A stretch of 64,000 nt of DNA from Saprospiraceae bacterium (GTDB lineage Bacteria > Bacteroidota > Bacteroidia > Chitinophagales > Saprospiraceae): assembly GCA_016715245.1 (NCBI GenBank), contig JADKAS010000002.1, positions 310,001 through 374,000 on the forward strand, read 5' to 3'. Positions 26,519-34,517 of this stretch are shown in pieces. The notes under the pieces were generated by a model. That model searched no databases and was not told the origin of the DNA. It saw nothing but the letters and a program-made list of their open reading frames with translations. The translations under genes and the position numbers were made by a program. Every line of letters starts with the position of its first letter. The first letter of the stretch is position 1.

Positions 26519-26594
26519 TTATATTTCATTAAAGATTAAATCCGATAAACTGATTTTAAAATAGAATGACTAACATCATTTATTGTAACTTTAT

Positions 26595-27746
26595 TTATAA
26601 AAATGATTTTTCTTCTATGGCTCTTCTTAAATCTGATTTCGATTTAAATCCAAATACCTCTTGAAGTATACCAACAAATATAAAATCATATATTGGAAGT
26701 TTTCCATGGGTAACCATAATTCTTCTTAGTTTTAATGTTGGAATTGAATCAGTAAGATTTTCAAATTCTACTGAAGTTAGTTTAGTTATATCACTTCTTG
26801 ATTTTGCAGTATCTCTAATTATATCTAATGTTTTTTCTTGAGAATGAATTCTAGATGTGAGCTCCTCCGCCAAAGCAGCTTTTACAGCTCTTGGGTCGGT
26901 AGCAATCATTGCTTCCAAAGCCTCTATGTCTTCATGAGATTTAAGTGAAAAATAACGAAGATATTTTGAGATGTCTTTGTCATCGGAATTGATCCAGAAT
27001 TGATAAAACTGGTATGGAGAAGTCATGTCAGGGTCCAGCCAGATATTGCCCTGTTCGGATTTACCAAATTTGCTGCCATCCGCTTTGGTCAGCAGGGGAG
27101 TGGTGACCGCATAGGCTTTACCTTCTGTATTCCTTCTGATAAACTCTGTACCGGAAGTGATATTTCCCCATTGATCAGAGCCACCCATTTGCAAATGACA
27201 ATTATATTTTTCGTGTAACAACTGAAAATCATACGCCTGCAACAATTGATAACTGAACTCAGTAAAGGAAAGCCCTGTTTCAAGTCTGTTTTTGACGGAG
27301 TCCTTAGACATCATATAATTGACAGTAAGCGTTTTTCCTACATCACGGAGGAAGTCCAGGACATTCATATTTTTGTAAAAATCCAGATTATTTACTATCA
27401 ATGCGGCATTATCACCTTCAAATTCGAGGAGTTTTTTTACCTGTTCCATTTGAAAGGAAAGATTTTTATCCAGTTCTTCGTATGATTTAAGATCTCTTTC
27501 ATTTTCTTTGAAGGAGGGATCTCCTATACGACCTGTGGCTCCTCCCATCAAAACAATGGGTTTATGTCCGGAAAGCTGAAAAAGTTTTAGAATCATGAGC
27601 TGGACAAAATTGCCGATAGTCATACTTGGGGCAGTGGGATCAAAACCTATGTATCCTGTTATTTTTTTGTCAGATAAATATTCTTCTGCACCGGGTGTCA
27701 TGTCGTGCAACATGCCTCTCCATCTTAATTCTTCGATAAAATTCAT
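26595..27746 (-). CDS. tyrS: Tyrosyl-tRNA synthetase, S4 domain broken at the 3' end
   Basis: TyrRS attaches tyrosine to tRNA-Tyr. The catalytic domain is complete: FDPTAPSMTIGNF at residues 35-47, GGATGRIGDPS, SYQLLQAYDF, QMGGSDQWGNI and KFGKS (KMSKS-type). The HIGH motif reads TIGN (T43), a variant I believe occurs in related Bacteroidota. The frame stops after 383 residues, about 40 short of the family. Adding one T near 26605 continues into FINKVTINDVSHSILK, which is S4-like, and a second base near 26560 is needed to go on to 26519. The last 300 nt of the gene are much more AT-rich than the rest (17 of 60 G/C at 26701-26760, against 31 of 60 at 27061-27120). Confidence 0.88.
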   Translation of the reverse strand: MNFIEELRWRGMLHDMTPGAEEYLSDKKITGYIGFDPTAPSMTIGNFVQLMILKLFQLSGHKPIVLMGGATGRIGDPSFKENERDLKSYEELDKNLSFQMEQVKKLLEFEGDNAALIVNNLDFYKNMNVLDFLRDVGKTLTVNYMMSKDSVKNRLETGLSFTEFSYQLLQAYDFQLLHEKYNCHLQMGGSDQWGNITSGTEFIRRNTEGKAYAVTTPLLTKADGSKFGKSEQGNIWLDPDMTSPYQFYQFWINSDDKDISKYLRYFSLKSHEDIEALEAMIATDPRAVKAALAEELTSRIHSQEKTLDIIRDTAKSRSDITKLTSVEFENLTDSIPTLKLRRIMVTHGKLPIYDFIFVGILQEVFGFKSKSDLRRAIEEKSFL

Positions 27747-27766
27747 TAACTTTGATTATTTTTACG

Positions 27767-27774
27767 CAAAAGTA
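27767..27774 (-). promoter_or_regulatory. -7 element (TACTTTTG) of tyrS
   Basis: On the minus strand TACTTTTG followed by CG matches TAnnTTTG, 21 nt before the tyrS ATG at 27746. The lolC-like gene on the other strand begins 61 nt further on, so this is a divergent promoter region. Confidence 0.55.
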
Positions 27775-27835
27775 AAAATTTTCCCGTTTATCCATTTGAT
27801 ATCAAAGTGATTAATAAAGTCGGAGTACCTAATTT

Positions 27836-29137
27836 ATGAATTTTTCTCATTACGTTGCCAAAAAAATTGCCTTTACAGAAGATAAATCTTTTACTAAGAT
27901 AATTATAAGGATAGCTATGGCAACCATTGCGGTCAGTCTTGCTGTTATGATTATGGCCTCAGCAGTAACACAGGGTTTAAAAAAGAAATAACAGAAAAAA
28001 TATTCGGTTTCTGGGGACATATTCACATTACGGATTCCAATATAACGCGATTTTTTGAAGTAGTTCCTATAGACGGAGACATAGCTGAGTTTGATGAAAT
28101 CCGGAATATAAAACAAGTACATTATGACGGAGAAACTTCTTTTATGGGTACACCTTTCGGTAAAAAAACCATAGAGATGGCATCATACGGAGGGGTTGCA
28201 GGTGTGTATCCCTACATCATTAAACCGGGTCTGGTCACCACCAAAAAAAATATTCATGGTTTATTGCTCAAAGGACTTGATAAAAACTACAAATGGGCAG
28301 CTATGGAAAAATTTCTGGTGGATGGCAGGTTTATTTCCTATGATTCTGACAGTTCGTTGCAGGAGATCGTTCTTTCCCAAAACATAGCCAATAAACTGGT
28401 TTTAAAAACCGGGGATAAGATCATTTTGAGTTTTGTCAAAAACAATGTACAGTGGAAGAGGCGATTTACGGTGACGGGTATTTATAATACTGGACTTGAA
28501 GAATATGATAAAAGACTGGCACTGATCGATATCAATGTACTCAGGGAAGTGGAGGAATGGTCAGATCATGAAGTTCAGGGAATGGAAGTTGTTCTCGATG
28601 ATATTCGTGATCTCGACATCATGGCGGATTATATTTATTATGAAAATGTTCCGTCAAACCTTTATGTGGAATCCATTCGCTCCAAATTTCCGAGTATATT
28701 TGAATGGTTGAATCTGCAAAATATAAATGAAAGAGTTATTACCAATCTTATGATATTGGTAGGCCTGATAAATATGGCGACCGTACTTCTTATTTTGGTA
28801 TTGGAACGCACGCGCATGATAGGAATATTAAAGGCTTTAGGGGCAGGGCAGTGGCAGATCCGAAAGATATTTTTATTCCATGCCGGATACATCTTATTAT
28901 TTGGTTTATTGGCAGGAAATGTAATTGGGCTGGGTCTTGCTTTTTTGCAGAAAAAATTTGGATTTATCAAACTGGACGAAAACAATTATTACCTGGATAC
29001 GGCACCTGTTTTTATTGACGGTTGGCATATAGCCTGGCTTAATGTGGGAACTTTTTTTTCTGACCCTGCTTTTTTTGGTGATTCCCACTATGGTGGTTGC
29101 CAGAATTTCCCCTCTCAAAACCATCCGTTTTGAATGA
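27836..29137 (+). CDS. LolC/FtsX-like ABC permease (two frameshifts)
   Basis: This is a lipoprotein-release (LolC/E) type permease of about 433 residues once corrected. An N-terminal membrane segment lies near residues 24-50, then a large periplasmic domain, then three membrane segments of an FtsX domain with LERTRMIGILKALGAGQWQIRKIFL. As given, the frame from ATG 27836 stops at about 27990. Adding one T at GGTTTAAAAAA (near 27973) rejoins it to the frame that continues through 28144. Removing one T from the TTTTTTTT near 29051 restores the usual end LFLVIPTMVVARISPLKTIRFE, with TGA at 29135-29137. The corrected stop overlaps the next ATG (29134). No ATPase partner is adjacent. Confidence 0.82.
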
Positions 29138-29814
29138 AAAGGTTTGTTTATTACATACATAATTATCCAAAGGTTTGGCGTCGGTGGTTTATTCATTTTT
29201 TATGGATTTTTTTCCCAAAAAGTTTTGCCAATGAATATCCTCCTGCTTCTGTTTATGAATGGATATTTGATTTTGTTTTTTATAGTATTGATGTACTTGG
29301 TATTCCATTTTGGCATGAAAATATTTTTATAGTTTTTAAGTCCGGAGTCCGTGGTCTGAATCCTGAAGAGATAGAGGAAGCCAAGGCTGTTTTTGGAAAT
29401 GTATTGAATTACCCTCTTATCCTTATCGACGACAAATCAAGGTTGGGAATTGGCAATTCAGCTGTGGCGTATGTTACTTTTTTTATGATCAACTACAGAA
29501 ATACTATTTCAATGCCAGTTTTTATTCACGAACTGGTCCACATCTGGCAATATCAGCAATATGGAAGTGTGTATATTTCCAAAGCTATAAAGGCACAAAA
29601 AAGTAAAGAGGGTTATGACTACGGTGGTGCTGAGCATCTTTATGCAGCTATGATGAAAGGTAAAAGTATTAAGTCCTTCAACTTTGAACAACAGGCAGAA
29701 ATATTGGAAGATTATTACAGGAAAATAAAAGGAAAAAATATATCTCCCATGGAAAAAGGTGTTTACAGTTACTACGTTGGCCTTATAAGGGAAACTGATG
29801 AAACAACGGTGTAA
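29134..29814 (+). CDS. HExxH protein, putative zinc metallopeptidase, unknown function
   Basis: This 226-residue protein has one HExxH motif, H132-E-L-V-H136, in HELVHIWQYQQYG. A downstream segment FNFEQQAEILEDYYRKI could supply the third metal ligand (E188 region). The N-terminal 70 residues are hydrophobic and aromatic, perhaps one or two membrane-associated helices, but I see no clear signal peptide. The HELxHxWQ plus EQQAxIxxDY combination occurs in uncharacterised bacterial metalloprotease-like proteins, as far as I recall; I cannot name the family with certainty. The start overlaps the corrected end of the permease gene, so the two are likely co-translated. Confidence 0.72.
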   Translation: MKRFVYYIHNYPKVWRRWFIHFLWIFFPKSFANEYPPASVYEWIFDFVFYSIDVLGIPFWHENIFIVFKSGVRGLNPEEIEEAKAVFGNVLNYPLILIDDKSRLGIGNSAVAYVTFFMINYRNTISMPVFIHELVHIWQYQQYGSVYISKAIKAQKSKEGYDYGGAEHLYAAMMKGKSIKSFNFEQQAEILEDYYRKIKGKNISPMEKGVYSYYVGLIRETDETTV

Positions 29815-29830
29815 AGACCAGATTATTTTA

Positions 29831-30940
29831 TTATTTCAAATCAGTACAGCCACTTTCTTTGGGTAAATATGGAGTTTGGCCCTGGTAACAATAGCCAGAA
29901 TAACCGGATTTATGTCTGACGAAAAAATAATAGTCTTCCTCCTCACTTATTTCTATTGATGAATACTCCGGTGAAAGAATCTGTTTACCGTTAAAATCTG
30001 TCAATCCCCAATAATTCCCGGTTTTATATTTAATGTATTCAAATTTTTCGGATCCTTTTTTGAAACTTTCCATTTGGGTAATGCCTTCTTTATCCAATAG
30101 AATTTCACCTGTAAGATCGTAAAGTGTTAAAAATTTAGTTGCCGGATCAGTATATGCAGCTACAAGAGGAAAATCCCCGACCCGGGAATAAAATGGTTTT
30201 ACATTCTGAGTGCCCAATTTTGATTTCAATGCATTCAGTTGCCCGTTTTTTTCTGAAATAAGAGACTGCAGGTCTGAATGCTGCATTTGAACCATAGGAA
30301 AATCGTCATAACCCAAAGGATCCTCTATAGATGCCGGTTTACCTTTGTCAGTTATATACTGATATTTTTTTATGCCTTCATCGTAATAACTGTAGTAGAA
30401 TTTATACATATCATTTACAATGTCAACATTTTTTGAAATCAACTTATGTTTGCCATTGTCCAATAAAATAGTGCTGTTGCCTTTTTTATCTTTTACTACA
30501 AATAATCCTCCATCATATTCAAAAGAGGCAAATTTAGTGCGGAGTACACATTTTTTTTTAGCGATATGCCAGATTTCCATAGAATCCGGTGCGGGAAGGA
30601 CGTAAAAAAATCTTCCGTAAAAATCGTAATAAATTTTACTGAGCTTAGCCGGAATTATTTCTTTTCCGGTATTGTCAAGAATACCGTATTTTTCTTGTGA
30701 TGTATTACCATTTTTAAATAGTTGAGAAAATACAACGAATTTGTTATTGTCCCACTGTCGTTTGTTCAGCTGGATGCTTTGATATTTTTCTTTGAGTACC
30801 ACTTCATTTTTATCGCTTACCAATCCATATAAATTTGCGAAAGAGTATGGAAATACCCTGTCCTGTGCTTTCAGACCAAGAGAAAATAATACAAAACCTA
30901 TTAATGACCAATGTAACTTGATACTCATATGTGAGAACAT
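29831..30940 (-). CDS. Secreted WG-repeat protein
   Basis: This 369-residue protein has a signal peptide (cleavage near LKAQ) when read from Met1 or, more likely, Met5 (30928). The mature part consists of WG-type beta repeats such as YGLVSDKNEVVLKEKYQSI, YGILDNTGKEIIPAKLSKI, the weaker DLTGEILLDKEG and YWGLTDFNGKQILSPEYSSI. WG repeats are common in Bacteroidota exported proteins and probably form a beta-propeller-like or solenoid fold; their function is unknown. It is convergent with the HExxH gene, with stop codons 16 nt apart. I see no sorting domain at the C-terminus. Confidence 0.8.
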   Translation of the reverse strand: MFSHMSIKLHWSLIGFVLFSLGLKAQDRVFPYSFANLYGLVSDKNEVVLKEKYQSIQLNKRQWDNNKFVVFSQLFKNGNTSQEKYGILDNTGKEIIPAKLSKIYYDFYGRFFYVLPAPDSMEIWHIAKKKCVLRTKFASFEYDGGLFVVKDKKGNSTILLDNGKHKLISKNVDIVNDMYKFYYSYYDEGIKKYQYITDKGKPASIEDPLGYDDFPMVQMQHSDLQSLISEKNGQLNALKSKLGTQNVKPFYSRVGDFPLVAAYTDPATKFLTLYDLTGEILLDKEGITQMESFKKGSEKFEYIKYKTGNYWGLTDFNGKQILSPEYSSIEISEEEDYYFFVRHKSGYSGYCYQGQTPYLPKESGCTDLK

Positions 30941-30962
30941 TTATTAAAGATAAAAAAATACA

Positions 30963-32147
30963 TTATTCAACATATAACAATAAACCCTTCAGGTAATGAC
31001 CTTCAGGATGAAACAAACTGACCGGATGGTCGGATGCCTGACTGAGATGTCTGACTACCCTTATATTGCGATTGGATTCGATACCTGCGGCTACAATAGT
31101 GTCATAAAACAATTGAGTATTCACGACCTGACTACATGAAAAAGTAAACAGGTAACCTCCCGGATTTACTTTTTTTAAGGCAGAAATATTCAATCTCTTA
31201 TAAGCCTGCACAGCATTGTGTCTTTTTGCCAGGCTTTTGGCAAAGGCCGGCGGATCCACCACTACGATATCATAAGAATCCGTTTCCACCTGATTGAGAT
31301 AGGGAATGACGTTTTCTGTAAATGAGCGATGATGATTTCCAAAATTATTTAACGAAATATTTATGTCTGTCAAGTCCATTGCTTTTCCGGAAATATCTAC
31401 AGAGTCCACCTTTTGGGCACCTCCGGTCAGGGCATATACTGAAAAACCACCTGTGTAACAAAATGTATTGAGTACCGATTTGTTTTTAGCCATACTCTGA
31501 AGTAAAAGGCGGTTTTCGCGCTGGTCCAGGAAAAACCCGGTTTTTTGACCCTCGATAATATTTACATGAAACTTTTGTCCGTTTTCCAAAATAGTAGTTT
31601 CTTCAGCGTTACCCATCAAAAAGGTATCCTCAATATTTTGAGAAAAAAAGTCAGGTAAGGTATCCTTGGCCCTGCAATAGACTGAAATGTTTTCTCTGGC
31701 GTACACAAATTTAATGGCATTACCTATTTCATTTTTTTGCAGGTACATGCCTATGGAATGACATTGTATTACAAAAATATCTCCATAGACATCAATGACA
31801 AGACCGGGAAGACCGTCACCTTCCCCATGGATAAGGCGATAGGCATTGGTCAACCTATTGTCTGTGAGTCCCAGACTCTTTCGGTATAAAAATGCTTTTG
31901 ATAAAACCTGATTCCAAAAATCCTGATCTATATCTTCGTGAAGCAGGGATAACATTCTGACGACGATGGAGCCCCCATGCTGATAATGACCTTTGCCCAG
32001 ATAGGTGCCGTCGTATTGTTGCACCTCAACCACCTGTCCCTGAGAAAGAGAAGGGGAGGTTTTTAAAACGGCTCCGGAAAAAACCCAGGGATGTTTTCTG
32101 AGGACAGAAAATTCTTTACCTTTTTTTAGAACGACAAAAGAGGACAT
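30963..32147 (-). CDS. rlmI: 23S rRNA (cytosine-C5)-methyltransferase, RlmI type
   Basis: RlmI-type enzymes methylate C5 of a cytosine in 23S rRNA using SAM (C1962 in E. coli). The 394-residue protein has an N-terminal PUA domain (about 1-80, with RKHPWVFSGAV), a central EEhup-like domain, EGQKTGFFLDQRENR, then the Rossmann domain with NTFCYTGGFSVYAL as SAM motif I and VVDPPAFAKS as motif IV. It ends with the catalytic-cysteine block FSCSQVVN. It is complete and of normal length. Some homologues have other cytosine targets, so the exact site is inferred. A -7 element is at 32167-32174. Confidence 0.88.
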   Translation of the reverse strand: MSSFVVLKKGKEFSVLRKHPWVFSGAVLKTSPSLSQGQVVEVQQYDGTYLGKGHYQHGGSIVVRMLSLLHEDIDQDFWNQVLSKAFLYRKSLGLTDNRLTNAYRLIHGEGDGLPGLVIDVYGDIFVIQCHSIGMYLQKNEIGNAIKFVYARENISVYCRAKDTLPDFFSQNIEDTFLMGNAEETTILENGQKFHVNIIEGQKTGFFLDQRENRLLLQSMAKNKSVLNTFCYTGGFSVYALTGGAQKVDSVDISGKAMDLTDINISLNNFGNHHRSFTENVIPYLNQVETDSYDIVVVDPPAFAKSLAKRHNAVQAYKRLNISALKKVNPGGYLFTFSCSQVVNTQLFYDTIVAAGIESNRNIRVVRHLSQASDHPVSLFHPEGHYLKGLLLYVE

Positions 32148-32166
32148 AGTGTAAAAATAATAGGTG

Positions 32167-32174
32167 CAAAGATA
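32167..32174 (-). promoter_or_regulatory. -7 element (TATCTTTG) of rlmI
   Basis: On the minus strand TATCTTTG is followed by CACC, 19 nt before the ATG at 32147, and fits TAnnTTTG. No convincing -33 element was found. Confidence 0.5.
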
Positions 32175-32407
32175 TTGATTTTACTTCACAGAGCGCACAT
32201 GAAATAATTTTAATAACAGCTATTGTGCTTGAGGTGCCAAATTTTACAATTTACATTTAGCTGAATACCATTTGAAATATCAAATAGTAAAAGATTAAAT
32301 TTTTGTTTTTAGTGCTATAGAAATAAGCGATATAAGTAATGGCAGCACTTACCTAAATTCGTCCTTTTACTTGGCATACTTCAATCTTTCTTTCAACATT
32401 GGCAGGG

Positions 32408-33639
32408 TTAATCTTCCTCTTCTTCTTCACCAGCTTCGCCTTCGACATCCTTTTCATCATTTGCATTTCTTGGAATGATATGTCGGTTGGTCATGCGGTG
32501 AAATTCTAATTTTCTTTTAAATTCTGTTGATTGTTCTACAAATCTTTCACCATCTTTTTTTTCATAATCATCGGCAATCATAACTTTTCCGATTTCGATG
32601 GTTTTGTCATGACGGTCCAAAAACTGAAAGATTCTGGCCAGGTTATACTGAGCAGCATATTTCATTTTTTTATCTCCCTTTTCGTCTTTATTGTATTTTT
32701 TTATAATCCCGTCAAAATAACTGATTATGGGTGTCATGTCTTTTTCGATCTGGTCAATAGGTTGATTATACCTCATCTTTTCAAGGATTAATTTCATTGC
32801 TTTTGTGGCATTGTCAAACATAGTATATTCAGGGTGTTTTTCTGAATCCAATTTTTTAAATTTAGCATAATGTATAAAAGGTCCATAACCATACATATCG
32901 TTAAGAAAAGAATTTATGGAATTTAAATAACTTGAAATGTATGTATTTTCATGATTGTTTGCCTGTGTAACATTATTTGATCTGTAATCATTCCATGCCT
33001 GGTTTGCTGAGGTAAACCTTCCCGTTTCATAGACATAACTTTGGCTAATATTTTGCGAGTAAACATGTTCTTTTTGGAGGATGTTACTTCTTTAACTTCT
33101 TCTACTTCGGTTTCTACATTTTGTAAAAAAGGATTGTCTGCGATTTCTTTGTCTTTTTTTTCTTTTTCCTTAGCCTCCTTTGCTTTTTGTTTTTCCATTT
33201 GTTTTTTTGACAAAACTACCGGTAATTCATTTTTTTTACCAAAGACTTTAACCAAACCTATCCCTGTATTGGATACCGACACCCAATAATAAGTTGTCCT
33301 TGAGATTACTTTGCCATCTTTGTCTTTTTTTTCCTCTACTTTGTTTGATAATTGTGGTTGCCCTCTTCTAAAGGAAGACATATTCACCTCCACATCCATA
33401 TCAGGATTCTCATTTGTTTTATTCCACCCAAAAATGTTGACTTGTTCTTCTTTATCCTGTCCCCTGTATACCTGGGGACCCGTAATTTTTGTGGAAAAGG
33501 ACCGTTCGTTTTCAGGTATGTAGTTCAGAGGGAACTTTGTCGTTTTAATATTGATCCTGAAATTGTCAATATCCACTTTTTGAGCAACACTAAAGATAGC
33601 AATACAAACCAATGTGAGGGTTAAAATATAATTTTTCAT
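32408..33639 (-). CDS. Secreted protein of unknown function (frameshifted near 33050)
   Basis: A signal peptide opens the protein (MKNYILTLTLVCIAIFSVAQ). Then comes a beta-rich part (about 20-140) and a long Lys/Glu-rich coiled-coil segment (KKQMEKQKAKEAKEKEKKDKEI). As given, the first frame ends at 32923. Restoring one base near 33050 (in the MFTR-KILAK stretch) joins it to the frame that reads SYVYETGRFTSANQAWNDYRS and continues through 32896-32408. The second half looks helical and TPR-like (KYAAQYNLARIFQFLDRHDKTI) and ends in an acidic GEAGEEEEED tail. The joined length is about 410 residues. I do not recognise the family. Confidence 0.72.
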
Positions 33640-34282
33640 TTTTTATTAATGATTTAATGAAGGATTAGAAATTAATTCAATAAAACTAAAATAATAGAGG
33701 AATAAATTATTTCATTAATATTTTTTAGCTTTTTGAACTAAAGCCTAAAAGTAATTAAATTTTTTATTTGGAAAAGTTCTATTTTGGAAGTTTTATGATT
33801 TTGATAGATTTTGCCAAATATATTTTTATTACGGATTTCTATTGGCAAAAAGGCTGTAAGGTTATCAATCAATAGAAATTTTTGGATTGGAATCGTATTT
33901 TTTGATTAATTTTTGAAACCTATAAAACCAATTTAATTTTGAAATCAAAGAACCTTCTTTTTTTTGTCGTGAAAGTTTCCCTTTTGTCAGACCTTACATT
34001 TGTTATTCCACCATGTGTACCAACAAATGAACCAACCAACCATTCCCATTTTCTAAACTAATTTTTGGAGTAAAAATGAAACTCCAATGATTTTATTCTC
34101 AATGAATCCAAACCGCTTAACAAACACACAGATATCATTGGTTAAAATCTGCAACAAAAACCAACGCATATTCAAATACCTGTTTTTTATATTAGGAGTC
34201 TTCATTTTTTCAAAGATTTTTGGGATATTTGATTTGAAGTTGTTTTATTTATCGTAGATGGTTATTACAAAATAAATTATTT
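33640..34282. other. Long AT-rich intergenic region upstream of the giant gene
   Basis: Nothing coding is seen in more than 600 nt. The sequence is AT-rich with short poly-T and poly-A runs. It separates two divergently transcribed exported-protein genes. The regulatory sites I can support lie at its right edge (34283-34375). Confidence 0.5.
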
Positions 34283-34304
34283 ATAATCATAAACGAATGA
34301 TTAT
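34283..34304. promoter_or_regulatory. Perfect 8-bp inverted repeat, candidate operator
   Basis: ATAATCAT, six bases (AAACGA) and ATGATTAT form a perfect inverted repeat. It lies 63 nt upstream of the -7 element of the giant gene, a usual place for an activator or repressor dimer. It is not followed by a T-run in either direction, so a terminator is unlikely. The operator role is inference. Confidence 0.45.
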
Positions 34305-34367
34305 CAGGCTAAAAAAAATTTTTAAAATTTTTAATATAAATAGATACAACATATTATAATTATATTA

Positions 34368-34375
34368 TATATTTG
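34368..34375 (+). promoter_or_regulatory. -7 element (TATATTTG) of the giant surface-protein gene
   Basis: TATATTTGCCCC is a close TAnnTTTG match. Transcription from about 34382 would give a leader of roughly 135 nt before the ATG at 34518, the longest leader predicted in this window, which leaves room for post-transcriptional control. Confidence 0.6.
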
Positions 34376-34517
34376 CCCCATCGTTTAGTGTGTTCACAGC
34401 AGTTCGGTTGGCTGAAATACACAAAAGCGAACCAAAACAGTAATACATTTTAAGAACATAAAGCTGAATTCGGTTATAAAGCTTTATATTTTTTTTAAGT
34501 ATTAATTAAGGTCTCAA

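Noticed and set aside
28144..29133. Separate 329-residue permease starting at 28144
   Set aside because: Coding similarity continues upstream in the same frame to the break near 27973, and the N-terminal membrane segment is in the 27836 frame, so it is one gene.
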